A stretch of 64,000 bases of DNA, taken from assembly GCF_025561445.1 (NCBI RefSeq), contig NZ_CP095096.1, positions 1,653,822-1,717,821 of the forward strand, read 5' to 3'. The notes under the pieces are model-generated. The model was given only the letters and a program-made list of their open reading frames with translations, did no database searches and had not been told where the DNA came from. Origin of the DNA: Staphylococcus sp. IVB6181 (GTDB taxonomy: Bacteria > Bacillota > Bacilli > Staphylococcales > Staphylococcaceae). Within the stretch, counting starts at the first letter, position 1, and each line of letters begins with the position of its first letter. The position numbers were made by a program, and so were the translations under genes. Shown piece by piece: positions 30,569-40,321 of the stretch.

Positions 30569-30617
30569 ATTAGAATAGAGTACATATATTTTAATTTAAA
30601 GATTAGAGGTAACGCAT

Positions 30618-32075
30618 ATGGATGAAAACAAAATGAATCGAGGACTCAGTTCTCGCCATATATCAATGATTGCAATCGGGGGTGCAATCGGTACAGGTCT
30701 CTTTATCGCAATGGGCGGTGTCATTTCCCAAGCAGGACCTGGCGGTGCGATTGCAGCGTATTTAATCATTGGTGTTATGTTATATTTCTTAATGTCATCA
30801 GTCGGAGAACTTGCAACCTTTTACCCTGTATCAGGTTCCTTCAGTTCCTATTCAACACGATTCGTTGACCCTTCCCTTGGCTTTACAGTCGGTTGGTTAT
30901 ACTGGATCATGTGGACACTTGTTACAAGCGTAGATGTCATTATCGCATCAAACGTATTATACTATTGGGACACATTCAAGTTCTTCTCTCCACTTACTTG
31001 GAGTTTAATATTTATTACATTCTTACTATTATTGAATATCTTCACGGTAAGAGCCTTCGGTGAAGCGGAATTCTGGTTGGCAGCGATTAAAGTCGTTACG
31101 ATTATCGTTTTCATCGTTGTAGGTATATTAACTATTTTCGGTATTCTTGGCGGCCATACGTATGGTTTCAAAAACTTCACAATCGGTGAAGCACCATTTG
31201 TAGGCGGTATTGCTGGATTCTTAAGCGTTCTGTTGATAGCCGGATTCTCCGTCGGTGGAACGGAAATCGTCGCAGTCACAGCCGGTGAATCAGATGATCC
31301 TAAAAAATCAATGCCAAGCGCAATTAAATCTGTATTCTGGAGAATTTTATTATTCTATGTACTATCAATCGCGGTCATTTCAGCAATTTTACCTTATAAT
31401 GAACCGTTATTACTTAACAAAAGCGAATCCGTTACACAAAGTCCATTTACGATAGTGTTTGACAGAGTCGGCATCGCTTTTGCGGCATCTGTAATCAATG
31501 CGGTTATTTTAACGTCATTATTATCAGCCGCAAACTCCGGTATCTATTCAACAAGCCGTATGCTGTTCTCACTCAGCACAGACAGACAAGCACCGAAGTT
31601 CTTAAGCTATTTGCACGGTAAAACAAAATTGCCTATTGCTGCGATTTTGACGAACTTTATTATCGTAGTCGCAGTTATTATTTTAGCGAACTTCCATCCT
31701 AATGCTATCTTTGCATTGCTTGGTATTATCGGACAACTTGTTATTTTCGTATGGGCAGCCGCAATCTTTTCTCAAATTCGATTGCGCAGCGGTTTAAAAG
31801 CACAAGGCATAGATGTCAATGGACGGTTGCCTTATAAATCACCATTGTATCCGTTTGGACCTATTTTAGTTTTATCAATACTTGTTTTCTTATTAGTCGG
31901 CGGATCATTCGACAACATCGTTCATTTGAAAGTCGGAGGATTAATAAAAGACTTCGCACCAATTGTCGTACTCTTCATTATTTTCATTGTGCATAAAATC
32001 GTTAAGAAAACAAAACCTGTTAAATTAAAAGAAATGGATGTAAGAAGTTTCGAAGAATTTAATAAAGTAAAATAA
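30618..32075 (+). CDS. Amino-acid permease (APC superfamily, LysP-like)
   Basis: Proton-coupled amino-acid importer of 485 residues with twelve predicted helices. TM1 has IAIGGAIGTGLFIAMG, the substrate backbone-binding motif of the family, and the loop after TM2/TM3 reads ELATFYPVSGSFSSYSTRFVDPSLGFTVGWLYW. The middle FSVGGTEIVAVTAGESDDPKKSMPSAI is shared with lysine and related basic-amino-acid permeases. The substrate is not certain, and I found no lysine riboswitch upstream. AGAGGTAACGCAT precedes the ATG. Confidence 0.88.
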   Translation: MDENKMNRGLSSRHISMIAIGGAIGTGLFIAMGGVISQAGPGGAIAAYLIIGVMLYFLMSSVGELATFYPVSGSFSSYSTRFVDPSLGFTVGWLYWIMWTLVTSVDVIIASNVLYYWDTFKFFSPLTWSLIFITFLLLLNIFTVRAFGEAEFWLAAIKVVTIIVFIVVGILTIFGILGGHTYGFKNFTIGEAPFVGGIAGFLSVLLIAGFSVGGTEIVAVTAGESDDPKKSMPSAIKSVFWRILLFYVLSIAVISAILPYNEPLLLNKSESVTQSPFTIVFDRVGIAFAASVINAVILTSLLSAANSGIYSTSRMLFSLSTDRQAPKFLSYLHGKTKLPIAAILTNFIIVVAVIILANFHPNAIFALLGIIGQLVIFVWAAAIFSQIRLRSGLKAQGIDVNGRLPYKSPLYPFGPILVLSILVFLLVGGSFDNIVHLKVGGLIKDFAPIVVLFIIFIVHKIVKKTKPVKLKEMDVRSFEEFNKVK

Positions 32076-32089
32076 TAATTTCACACTGA

Positions 32090-32111
32090 CAGATTGGCTT
32101 TTGCCAATCTG
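32090..32111 (+). terminator. Terminator after the permease
   Basis: CAGATTGGC and GCCAATCTG form a short strong stem followed by T7. Confidence 0.88.
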
Positions 32112-32208
32112 TTTTTTTATTCATTCTTTTCTCTTTAAAGATTTTACCGACTATAGATATGTAGTATAATAAGAGTAATAAGAAGATCAGAAATTGAGGT
32201 GTTGCAAC

Positions 32209-32523
32209 TTGGTAGGACAAACAAATTTATTTGACGATGTATTAAAAGAAGATGAACGCTTTGTCATCGTAGTTCAATCTCTTGAAGAAAAACATGGGAG
32301 ACTCGTTAAACGTACTTTAAGAGAATATCCAAGCTTAAAGCATGATCAAATGGTACCTCTGTTTGAACACTTAAAAGATGTCTATCTGAGCGAACCATTT
32401 GAAACTGGGCAATCTGCCTTTATCATCACAGTCTATACTAACCTAGACTACTCTGCAGACAATATTTATGCATTGGTTAAACGCAACCACGGCATGCATG
32501 AATGGACACACACAGCAAAATAA
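32209..32523 (+). CDS. Conserved hypothetical protein, 104 residues
   Basis: An acidic, soluble protein that I do not recognise. It has a predicted mixed alpha/beta pattern, no cysteine, no signal peptide and no known motif; VKRTLREYPSLKHDQMVPLFEHLKDVYL is probably helical. The start is a TTG seven bases after GAGGTG; the frame also opens five codons earlier at a TTG inside that ribosome site. It sits alone between the permease and a convergent HAD phosphatase gene. Confidence 0.75.
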   Translation: MVGQTNLFDDVLKEDERFVIVVQSLEEKHGRLVKRTLREYPSLKHDQMVPLFEHLKDVYLSEPFETGQSAFIITVYTNLDYSADNIYALVKRNHGMHEWTHTAK

Positions 32524-32535
32524 ACGCACGCAAAT

Positions 32536-32566
32536 AAAGGATACTATCTGCCCGATAGTATCCTTT
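32536..32566. terminator. Bidirectional terminator
   Basis: AAAGGATACTATC and GATAGTATCCTTT form a perfect 13-bp stem between convergent genes. Confidence 0.9.
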
Positions 32567-32573
32567 ATTGCAT

Positions 32574-33389
32574 TTATAGTAATTCTTTTAGCGCATGGAC
32601 AATACCGTCTGAATTATTGTCTAACGTCACAAAATCAGCAATTTCTTTTAATTCATCTCTTGCATTACCCATCGCAACAGCACAACCCGCTTCTTTCAGC
32701 ATAGAATAATCATTCATACTGTCTCCGAACGCAATCGTTTTCGAAATTGGAATTCCTTCTTTTTCGCATAATGCATGCAATGCATTGCCTTTAGAAACAC
32801 CATGCGGAATGAATTCGATAAAGAACGGCTTACTTGTTGTTACATCAATTTTCGAACTGAATGAATCGCCTAACTCACTCATAATTTTATTTACATGCGG
32901 TACATAATCTACACCCAGCACTTTAGCTACAGGGTTTTGAATGAAGTCTTTCAAATCCTCTACTTTGTGCATCGGCAATCCTGTCAACTCGGATTCGATA
33001 TTCATGTATTCATGTGTGCCGTCATAAATAATATGACCATAATGGTAAGTTAAAGCAAAGATATTTTGTGCTCTGCAAAAATCAATAATTTTATCAAAAT
33101 CTTCTTTAGATACACTTGTTTCATCTTCCAGTTCTCCGTCTTGCACACGTGTCGTACGGCTGCCGTTAAAGCTAATGACATAGCTTTCATGTTCATTCAG
33201 CTTTAAATCTCTTGCAATCGGAAGCATACCTTCTGTAGGACGTCCTGAGGCCAATACTACACGGTAGCCTTGTTCTTGCAACTGAATTAAATAGTCTGCT
33301 GTGATCGGACTAACTTCATTCTTAGAATTGAGTAAAGTATCATCCATATCCATTACAATCATTTCATATTTACGCATTTGATGTTTCAT
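32574..33389 (-). CDS. HAD-superfamily phosphatase (Cof/IIB type)
   Basis: A 271-residue magnesium-dependent phosphatase of the Cof family, probably acting on sugar or nucleotide phosphates. Motif I is VMDMDDTLLNS (nucleophile Asp14, acid Asp16), motif II VLASGRP, motif III the lysine in VSKGNALHALC, and motif IV FGDSMNDYSML. A type IIB cap domain lies between motifs II and III. An AAAGGAG directly abuts the first ATG, so translation might instead begin four codons later at MRKYEMIV. It is downstream of thrB and could be cotranscribed. Confidence 0.88.
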   Translation of the reverse strand: MKHQMRKYEMIVMDMDDTLLNSKNEVSPITADYLIQLQEQGYRVVLASGRPTEGMLPIARDLKLNEHESYVISFNGSRTTRVQDGELEDETSVSKEDFDKIIDFCRAQNIFALTYHYGHIIYDGTHEYMNIESELTGLPMHKVEDLKDFIQNPVAKVLGVDYVPHVNKIMSELGDSFSSKIDVTTSKPFFIEFIPHGVSKGNALHALCEKEGIPISKTIAFGDSMNDYSMLKEAGCAVAMGNARDELKEIADFVTLDNNSDGIVHALKELL

Positions 33390-33433
33390 GCTCCTTTCAA
33401 GCTATTCCCATCAAATTATACATTACTTTGTCA

Positions 33434-34348
33434 TTATTCATAGACTTTTTCAACTATAATCCCGCTTTTATTCACTGAAATTAATTCTGATTCACAATCT
33501 GGCAGTTCTTTATTTAAACGTCTTACTAATTTACCGCTTTTTGACGGATCAATCAGTGTTAAAATTGTCGGACCTGCCCCGCTGATAACTGTCGCATAAG
33601 AATGATATTCTCTGCCGACTGCTTTCACATGTTTGAATTCCGGAATTAAATCCTGACGATAAGGTTCATGGAACCCATCCATTTCCATCAGCATACCGGC
33701 TAATTGATAATCATGCTGCATCAAAGCACTCAGCATCGTATTGCTGATGGCGCTGTATTGCACCGCTTGAGAATGCTCAAATGTTTTCGGCAGCACTTGT
33801 CTTGAATCATGTGTTTTCAATTCATATTTTGGAATCGTAATAACTAAATTGACATAAGGAGGCTCAATCGACGAAATAAATGTTTGTTTCGTGTCATGGT
33901 TATAAAAACCTGCAATCATACCTCCATAGATCACCGGCGCTACGTTATCTGGATGTCCTTCTATTTCTGTTGCCGCTTCAACCATCTCAAACTCTGACAG
34001 CTGCAGATGTCCAAAGAAATCTGCTAAATAAATTCCTGCTACTAAAGCAGAAGCCGAGGACCCTAGTCCTCGAGCTAATGGTATTTCACTGCGCATTGTA
34101 ACGCTTAACGGCGGAACGTGCACATCAAACTTTTTTTCTAAAAACTGAACGACCTGATAGATTAAGTGGTTGCGATCTGTAGGCAAACCATTTAAATTAT
34201 CGCCTTTATGATGAAAATGCCACTCATCATCATCGCTCAGCTTAGCATCTACGTACAAAAATTTATTTAATGCCAGACCAATTGAATCAAAACCTACGCC
34301 TAAGTTGGCAGTAGAAGCGGGAACTTTAAGTTTTAAACTTTCTCCCAT
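33434..34348 (-). CDS. thrB: Homoserine kinase
   Basis: GHMP-family kinase phosphorylating homoserine, the step before threonine synthase. The 304 residues show [19 protein letters not shown] at the N-terminus, the ATP loop [16 protein letters not shown] near 90 and [10 protein letters not shown] near the C-terminus. Its ATG shares one base with the thrC stop (TAATG), implying translational coupling. It is last in hom-thrC-thrB. Confidence 0.96.
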   Translation of the reverse strand: MGESLKLKVPASTANLGVGFDSIGLALNKFLYVDAKLSDDDEWHFHHKGDNLNGLPTDRNHLIYQVVQFLEKKFDVHVPPLSVTMRSEIPLARGLGSSASALVAGIYLADFFGHLQLSEFEMVEAATEIEGHPDNVAPVIYGGMIAGFYNHDTKQTFISSIEPPYVNLVITIPKYELKTHDSRQVLPKTFEHSQAVQYSAISNTMLSALMQHDYQLAGMLMEMDGFHEPYRQDLIPEFKHVKAVGREYHSYATVISGAGPTILTLIDPSKSGKLVRRLNKELPDCESELISVNKSGIIVEKVYE

Positions 34349-35415
34349 TAATACATTGCTCCTTTGATGTATTTAATAATGCTTTCTTTATCATTTGGTA
34401 ATGATTGAATTGGATTATCTAATAATGAAATTGCTGTATCAGGGTCTTTTAATCCATTACCTGTTAAGACAGCAGTAACTGTAATGCCTTGCGGTAATTT
34501 TCCTGCTCTGTGCAGTTTGATTAAACCGGCAATTGAAGCATTACTTGCAGGTTCAGCGAATACTCCTTCTTTAGAAGCTAATAATTGGTAAGCTTCTAAA
34601 ATTTCTTCATCTGTCACACTATCGATTAAACCGTCTGATTCTTTTAATGCAGTCACAGCTTTATCCCAGCTTGCAGGGTTTCCGATACGAATTGCAGTCG
34701 CAACGGTTTCAGGTTTTTTGATGACTTTATTTTGAACAATCGGTGATGCCCCTTCAGCTTGGAAGCCGAATAATTTAGGCAAGCCTGTTTGACGTTTGTC
34801 GTTGAATTCTTTAAAACCTTTCCAATAAGCAGTAATGTTGCCGGCATTTCCGACTGGAATTGCTAATACGTCCGGTGCTTTACCGCCTAATTGATCGACT
34901 ACTTCGAATGCACCTGTTTTTTGACCTTCAATACGATATGGATTGATTGAGTTGACTAACTCGATATCGCCGCCTTCTCTGGCAACTTCTTTTACAATTT
35001 CAAGTGCTTCATCGAAGTTGCCTTCAATAGAAACAATTTCCGCACCGTACATTACTGCTTGAGACAATTTGCCTAAAGCAATTTTACCTTCAGGAATTAC
35101 GACGATTGCTTTTAAACCAGAACGTGCCGCATAGGCTGCAGCTGCAGCTGAAGTATTTCCTGTAGAAGCGCAAATCACTACTTTTTTGCCTTCTTCTTTA
35201 GCTTTAGTTACTGCCATTACCATACCGCGGTCTTTGAATGAACCTGTAGGATTGGCACCTTCGAATTTAACAAATAAATTAATACCTAACATTTCCGATA
35301 ATGTGTCGCAATGAATCAACGGCGTATGGCCTTCATTTAAAGTTACATTCGGTGTATTTTCATTGACTGGGAGATATTCTTTATACTCTTGTACTAAACC
35401 TTGCCATCTTTTCAT
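34348..35415 (-). CDS. thrC: Threonine synthase
   Basis: PLP enzyme converting phosphohomoserine to threonine. The 355 residues are the short bacterial type without a long N-terminal extension. The PLP lysine is Lys61 in GSFKDRG, the phosphate-binding loop is [14 protein letters not shown], and [17 protein letters not shown] is the substrate loop. It lies six bases after hom and overlaps thrB, in a tight operon. Confidence 0.96.
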   Translation of the reverse strand: MKRWQGLVQEYKEYLPVNENTPNVTLNEGHTPLIHCDTLSEMLGINLFVKFEGANPTGSFKDRGMVMAVTKAKEEGKKVVICASTGNTSAAAAAYAARSGLKAIVVIPEGKIALGKLSQAVMYGAEIVSIEGNFDEALEIVKEVAREGGDIELVNSINPYRIEGQKTGAFEVVDQLGGKAPDVLAIPVGNAGNITAYWKGFKEFNDKRQTGLPKLFGFQAEGASPIVQNKVIKKPETVATAIRIGNPASWDKAVTALKESDGLIDSVTDEEILEAYQLLASKEGVFAEPASNASIAGLIKLHRAGKLPQGITVTAVLTGNGLKDPDTAISLLDNPIQSLPNDKESIIKYIKGAMY

Positions 35416-35421
35416 ATTTAA

Positions 35422-36702
35422 TTAAACCCCTTCTACTGGATAAACTTTTTCTACTGGATATTTGCCTTGTGCTAGTATTTGTTCAACAGGCACATCTGTA
35501 CCTTTTACGACTACAGCGGCTGTGTCGCCGTTTCTTTCAATAACATTGAGTGATTTGTGAAGCGGAAGCTGTGCTTTCACTTCTTCTTCAACACGTTTAA
35601 CCGGTGCGCCGTTTGTTTTTAATACGATATAGTAATTGCTTTTTTCTTTTAATTTTGTCGGTTCATCAGCATCAATCATTTCTTTCGCATGTTCTGTTTT
35701 TAATTCAAAATGCGGCGGTAATGTATGCAGATTAGATTCAAATTGTAGTGAAACGTTCAATAAATCGCTGACTACAGCACTGCCGGTAGCTAGGCTGCCT
35801 GCACCCTTACCATAGAACATTGTTTCTCCTACTGAATCCCCAATAACGTAAATTGCGTTGTATTCATTTTCTACAGAAGCCAATTGATGGGCTTCATCAA
35901 TTAATGTCGGTGCAACAGATGTTTCGATAACTCCGTTTTCGAAAGTACCTTTACCGATTAATTTGATTTTATAGCCTAATGCTTTAGCAGCATTAATGTC
36001 ATCTACAGATACTTCTGAAATACCTGTCAATTTTACATCTTTTAAGTTGATGACTCTGTTAAATGATAAGTAAGTAACGATGACAACTTTACGTGCAGCA
36101 TCTACACCTTCCACATCGTCCGTCGGATCTGCTTCTGCAAAACCTAAACGCTGTGCTTCGTCTAATGCTTCTTCAAAGCTTGCGCCTTCTTGTGTCATCT
36201 TTGTCAAAATAAAGTTGGATGTACCATTCAAGATACCCATGAATTTACTGATATTATTCGCATTCAATCCGTTGTTGATAGCATTGACGATAGGAATACC
36301 GCCTGCAACACTGGCTTCGAATTTTAATGCTACTTTGTTTTCTTCTGCTAAATCTTCTAATTCACGCAGATGCACTGCTAATAAGTCCTTATTTGCAGTA
36401 ATGACATGCTTGCCCTGCTGCAATGATTGTTTCAACCATTCTACAGTCGGCTCGATTCCGCCCATAACTTCAATCACGATATCTACTTCATCGTCATTAA
36501 GAATTTCATCAACATCTTCAGTAAGATGATACTTGCTGATATTTAAAGGACGTTTTTTTGTTTTGTCTCTGACAAGAATATGTTTGATTTGAAGATCTTT
36601 GTGAATCGTATCCTTTATCTGTTGATGATTCTCTTCGATAATTTTAACTACTCCTGAGCCCACTGTTCCCAGACCGAGCAAAGCGATGTTTAACTTCTTC
36701 AT
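35422..36702 (-). CDS. hom: Homoserine dehydrogenase
   Basis: NAD(P)H-dependent reduction of aspartate semialdehyde to homoserine, the branch point to threonine and methionine. The 426 residues start with the Rossmann motif LLGLGTVGSGV and contain KFEASVAGGIPIVNAI, GILNGTSNFILT and the catalytic GFAEADPTDDVEGVDAARK. A C-terminal ACT domain (about 350-426) is typical of threonine-sensitive enzymes. It heads the hom-thrC-thrB operon and is divergent from the aspartokinase gene that supplies its pathway. Confidence 0.97.
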   Translation of the reverse strand: MKKLNIALLGLGTVGSGVVKIIEENHQQIKDTIHKDLQIKHILVRDKTKKRPLNISKYHLTEDVDEILNDDEVDIVIEVMGGIEPTVEWLKQSLQQGKHVITANKDLLAVHLRELEDLAEENKVALKFEASVAGGIPIVNAINNGLNANNISKFMGILNGTSNFILTKMTQEGASFEEALDEAQRLGFAEADPTDDVEGVDAARKVVIVTYLSFNRVINLKDVKLTGISEVSVDDINAAKALGYKIKLIGKGTFENGVIETSVAPTLIDEAHQLASVENEYNAIYVIGDSVGETMFYGKGAGSLATGSAVVSDLLNVSLQFESNLHTLPPHFELKTEHAKEMIDADEPTKLKEKSNYYIVLKTNGAPVKRVEEEVKAQLPLHKSLNVIERNGDTAAVVVKGTDVPVEQILAQGKYPVEKVYPVEGV

Positions 36703-36894
36703 AAATACATTCCTCCGTTTGTTCGTTCTAAAAAAACACCTGTACTATTGAAAAATACTTGATTATGGTTTAGTATAAATTCATTCATCAAAATTGTAAA
36801 GTTCAAAAAATTTGGAATATGTTGAAATTTTAGCATTTTTTACCAAAAAAACAAAGCAGTAATCTATTAAGATTTAAAGAAAGGTTGATTAAAT

Positions 36895-38271
36895 ATGAAA
36901 GTAGCTAAATTCGGCGGCAGTTCCGTCGCTTCAGCAAGCCAAATTCAGAAAGTATTAAACATCATCAATAGCGATGACGAGAGAAAAATAGTCGTTGTTT
37001 CCGCTCCTGGTAAAAGACATTCTGAAGATATTAAGACAACAGACTTGTTGCTTAGGCTATATGAAAAAAGCGTAGCAAATTTAGATTATCAAAATAAAAA
37101 GCTAGAAATCATCGAACGTTATGCAGATATCGTACATGACTTAAACATGGATGCTGCAATTCTTGATACATTCGATGCCATCCTTGAACAACGCATTGCT
37201 GACAACAAAAGCAATCCGCCTCGATTAAAAGATGCATTGCTCTCTTGCGGTGAAGATTATAACGCTCGATTAATCGCACAATACAATAACAGTCAAGGAA
37301 TCAAAACAACGTATGTTTCTCCGTTAGATGCAGGGATTACTGTGACAAACACACCTCAATTCGCCCAAATTTTAGAAGAATCTTATGATAAAATTTACAA
37401 TTTGAGAAAAATCGAAGGCAAAATCATCGTTCCTGGTTTCTTCGGTTACTCAAAACAAGGCAATGTCGTGACATTCCCGCGCGGCGGTTCTGATATCACA
37501 GGTGCCATCTTAGCACGCGGTGTGCGCGCCTCAATTTACGAAAACTTTACAGATGTTTCCGGTATTTACCGTGCTAACCCGAACTTGATTAAAAATGCTG
37601 AAATTATGCCTGAAGTGACTTATCGCGAAATGCGTGAACTTTCATATGCAGGATTCAGTGTTTTCCATGACGAAGCGTTGCTTCCAGTTCAGCAAGAACG
37701 TATTCCAGTTGTCATTAAGAATACTAACCGCCCAGAAGATCCAGGTACATATATCAGACACGATCGCGAAATCCAGCCAGATCACCTGATTTGCGGTATC
37801 AGCTGCGATAAAGGCTTCACAGTTATCAATATCCGCAAATATTTAATGAACCGCCAAGTCGGCTTTACACGCAAAGTATTATCCGTATTAGAAGACAACA
37901 ATATTTCATTCGACCACATGCCTTCAGGTATTGATAACGTCAGCATCATTATGCGTACACACCAAATCAGAGGCAAAGAGACAAAAGTGCTGAATGAAAT
38001 CCGCAAACAATGTGATGTAGATGAATTAGGTATCGATAATGATTTAGCCGTCTTAATGGTTGTAGGCTTAGGCATGAATCAAGTAGTCGGTACAGCTAAT
38101 ATGATTACATCATCTCTTGCAAAGGCTGAAATCAACTTGAAAATGATCAACCAAGGTGCATCTGAAATTTCAATGATGTTCGGTATCAGTGTTGATGATG
38201 CAGATGAAGCAGTACGTGCTGTTTATGAAGGCAGCTGCCAGCATTTAAAAGAAAAACTACAAATTAAATAA
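36895..38271 (+). CDS. Aspartate kinase
   Basis: First enzyme of the aspartate family pathway, making aspartyl phosphate. The 458 residues begin MKVAKFGGSSVAS, the kinase signature, with GFFGYSKQGNVVTFPRGGSDITGA-type ATP and aspartate sites (about 185-205). Two C-terminal ACT domains (about 310-458) suggest amino-acid feedback. It is the long single-chain type, like Bacillus YclM, rather than the overlapping alpha/beta LysC type. The divergent position to hom suggests joint control with threonine genes. AAAGGTTG precedes the ATG. Confidence 0.94.
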   Translation: MKVAKFGGSSVASASQIQKVLNIINSDDERKIVVVSAPGKRHSEDIKTTDLLLRLYEKSVANLDYQNKKLEIIERYADIVHDLNMDAAILDTFDAILEQRIADNKSNPPRLKDALLSCGEDYNARLIAQYNNSQGIKTTYVSPLDAGITVTNTPQFAQILEESYDKIYNLRKIEGKIIVPGFFGYSKQGNVVTFPRGGSDITGAILARGVRASIYENFTDVSGIYRANPNLIKNAEIMPEVTYREMRELSYAGFSVFHDEALLPVQQERIPVVIKNTNRPEDPGTYIRHDREIQPDHLICGISCDKGFTVINIRKYLMNRQVGFTRKVLSVLEDNNISFDHMPSGIDNVSIIMRTHQIRGKETKVLNEIRKQCDVDELGIDNDLAVLMVVGLGMNQVVGTANMITSSLAKAEINLKMINQGASEISMMFGISVDDADEAVRAVYEGSCQHLKEKLQIK

Positions 38272-38311
38272 TCTGAATACTAACAATTTTTAGTAAAGAA
38301 TATTAATTATA

Positions 38312-38351
38312 AAAATAAGCGTGTTGTCATTTTAGGCAACACGCTTATTTT
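38312..38351. terminator. Bidirectional terminator
   Basis: AAAATAAGCGTGTTG and CAACACGCTTATTTT form a perfect long stem between the aspartokinase gene and the facing gene. Confidence 0.9.
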
Positions 38352-38361
38352 AATGATTGTT

Positions 38362-38946
38362 TCAAGACGTTTGAATCGCATCATGCAGTTTATCTTCGCC
38401 TACTACCACACGCAGCATTACAAATTGATAATAGCTTAATGCATCTATCACAGTTTTATTATTAATGTCTGTACCGTGTACTGAAGGTCTTAATAATTCA
38501 TACATCAGAACGATTTCTGGTTTAATGTAATCTACACCCCACTGTAATGAGTGGAAATAAATGTGTTTTTCAGGCAAGCGGATATTATGATTAAATCTGA
38601 ACATCCATTCTTCGTTTTGCACATCATAGATATAAATCGTCATAATCTTTTGATGATGAATTTCTACTTCTAGGTGTGTAAGTTGAGAAAATTTTGTATC
38701 TCTTAATTTATCTTTGATATTCCCATATGTATCTATATACCGGATACTATAATCATTCGGAATATATTTTAATGCTTTCGTTAGATCTTTGCGTTTAACA
38801 CAAATATCAACAGTATCATGAATAATAAATTCGTTCTTTAGAAATAATTGTTTTGCTGTTTCACCAAAAAACTTAACCTCATTATTAGCATTTTCTACTA
38901 ATCTATCAACCAAGAAATTTAAATCCTTATTATTAGATTTTTGCAT
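38362..38946 (-). CDS. Hypothetical protein, possible nucleotidyltransferase-like fold
   Basis: A soluble protein of 194 residues that I do not recognise by name. The stretch VKFFGETAKQLFLKNEFIIHDTVDICVKRKD (about 24-54) has a loose likeness to the start of nucleotidyltransferase/LicD-type folds, where a gly-x-ala helix is followed by an acidic D-x-D strand, but here the acidic pair is D-T-V-D and the similarity is weak. No signal peptide or membrane helix is seen. It precedes a gene of equally unclear function on the same strand. Confidence 0.72.
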   Translation of the reverse strand: MQKSNNKDLNFLVDRLVENANNEVKFFGETAKQLFLKNEFIIHDTVDICVKRKDLTKALKYIPNDYSIRYIDTYGNIKDKLRDTKFSQLTHLEVEIHHQKIMTIYIYDVQNEEWMFRFNHNIRLPEKHIYFHSLQWGVDYIKPEIVLMYELLRPSVHGTDINNKTVIDALSYYQFVMLRVVVGEDKLHDAIQTS

Positions 38947-39044
38947 TCTGACACCTCCTACTAGTAAGCGCTTACAATATTTAGTATAACCTATTTCTCT
39001 CTATTCATATACATTTTAGCTTGACTCTTCTCTCTTGTCTATAA

Positions 39045-39518
39045 TTATTTGAGATTGCCGATTTGCCAATATAAATGCGGCGTTTGCGTTAAATCCGGAA
39101 AGTTGATCAAGAATGTTTCATCCGCTTGCTGTACTAATACCTTTTGTATCTCCGCAACATCCGGATGGCTTTGGTACAGCTTATCCGCTTCATCTATGTA
39201 ACTCGCTTGGCAAAAATAATAATGAATATGAAGCGTCTTGAATTGTTCTATCAGGGCATTGCCAGTCATGATATGCTGCGCTTGATCGACTTTGCCCGGC
39301 GCAAAGATAATATTGAAATGTGTGTTTCGACACACAAATTTCATAATATCAGTAGAATAAGTAACGATAGAAACATGTTGATCTTGCTGTTCAAGAAATT
39401 CCATTAAATAGTATGAAACTGGATGATTATCTAATGCAATCGCCGCATTAGATTGCATTCTGCTGTAAAATTCCATTAAATGGTTATTATCTTTAAAATT
39501 AGGCGACAATTTGTTCAA
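39045..39518 (-). CDS. Possible stand-alone DeoR-type effector domain protein
   Basis: A 157-residue protein. The order IALDNHPVSYYLMEFL, VSIVTYSTDIMKFVCRN, FNIIFAPGKVDQAQHIMTGNALIEQFKTLHIHYYFCQAS and VAEIQKVLVQQADETFLI resembles the sugar-phosphate sensing half of DeoR regulators (isomerase-like fold), with strands and helices in the same order. It lacks the N-terminal helix-turn-helix, and no such domain is encoded just upstream, so it may bind a metabolite without DNA or be a remnant. Similarity is by eye and moderate. Confidence 0.68.
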   Translation of the reverse strand: MNKLSPNFKDNNHLMEFYSRMQSNAAIALDNHPVSYYLMEFLEQQDQHVSIVTYSTDIMKFVCRNTHFNIIFAPGKVDQAQHIMTGNALIEQFKTLHIHYYFCQASYIDEADKLYQSHPDVAEIQKVLVQQADETFLINFPDLTQTPHLYWQIGNLK

Positions 39519-39704
39519 ACTCCTTTTATAACACCAACTAATCCTATTGGAATTGTATCATTTATTTTTATTGCGTAAATGGTATAAATAAAATTAAAAA
39601 CATAAATTTTACCTTAAAAGAAAGAAAATCCCTTTCAATCGTATAACTTTTTTATTATAATAATGTATGCGAAAGAACTTATTACACAACGTAGAGGTGA
39701 GAAA

Positions 39705-40079
39705 ATGCAATCAATACAAAGACAGACCTTAGAATCCATTTTCTATTATGAATTGCATCGTAAACAACTAATCAAAGAACTCAAGAACGAATTTAACTTA
39801 CGCTTTAATGATTTACTGTTTTTACAGCATATCTTAAGCTATAAAAGAAGTTCAATTCCCCTTCTTGAAGTCAAAAAAGGAATGAATTTTAGTTTGATGG
39901 AAATTCATAAATCCTTCAGCACATTAACAGAAATGAACATTCTCGGTAAACAGCGCTGTACCGATGATGAACGACAAGTATTTGTAACAATTACTAAAGC
40001 GCAAGAACAACAAGCCGAAAAACTGCTCGAATCCTTCAATGAATTACAAATGTCAGTTTTGCAAGGCTCAGTAGAGTAG
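39705..40079 (+). CDS. SarA/MarR-family winged-helix regulator
   Basis: A 124-residue DNA-binding protein. The middle has LRFNDLLFLQHILSYK and a helix-turn-helix around residues 52-80. The wing motif CTDDERQVFVTIT (Asp88-Glu89-Arg90) is the DER signature of the SarA family, which controls virulence and surface genes in staphylococci. I cannot place it in a named subfamily such as SarV, Rot or SarZ. Cys85 in the wing is notable because some family members sense oxidation by cysteine. The chosen ATG follows AGAGGTG; the frame extends 14 codons upstream without support. Confidence 0.82.
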   Translation: MQSIQRQTLESIFYYELHRKQLIKELKNEFNLRFNDLLFLQHILSYKRSSIPLLEVKKGMNFSLMEIHKSFSTLTEMNILGKQRCTDDERQVFVTITKAQEQQAEKLLESFNELQMSVLQGSVE

Positions 40080-40153
40080 CTTTCAATTAGTTATTTAACT
40101 ATTTTCCCAAGCACTCTTTAAACAAAACACAACCTATGTTAAATTTACGCCTT

Positions 40154-40196
40154 AAAGATTCAGACACATTCCCTTCATGTTTGTCTGAATCTTTTT
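40154..40196 (+). terminator. Terminator after the SarA-family gene
   Basis: AAAGATTCAGACA and TGTCTGAATCTTT form a perfect stem, followed by T6. Confidence 0.88.
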
Positions 40197-40321
40197 TAAT
40201 ATGGTCATAATCCCTTCTTAATACTATCTTAAGACTTTATGATTGATTTTTAGCGATAAGAGTTAGATTATTAGGGTATGAATAACTTTAACGACTCATT
40301 ATTTAGTAAGGAATGATTGAT

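Noticed and set aside
30410..30617. Lysine riboswitch before the permease
   Set aside because: The gap is about 200 bases but lacks the conserved L-box core and a terminator hairpin.
30356..30617. Catalase gene katA next to rpmG as I recall for S. aureus
   Set aside because: No catalase sequence is present anywhere in the window; absence at this locus may be species-specific and I cannot judge the rest of the genome.
36703..36894. T-box or attenuator in the hom / aspartokinase intergenic region
   Set aside because: Only about 190 bases, with no T-box sequence and no terminator hairpin.
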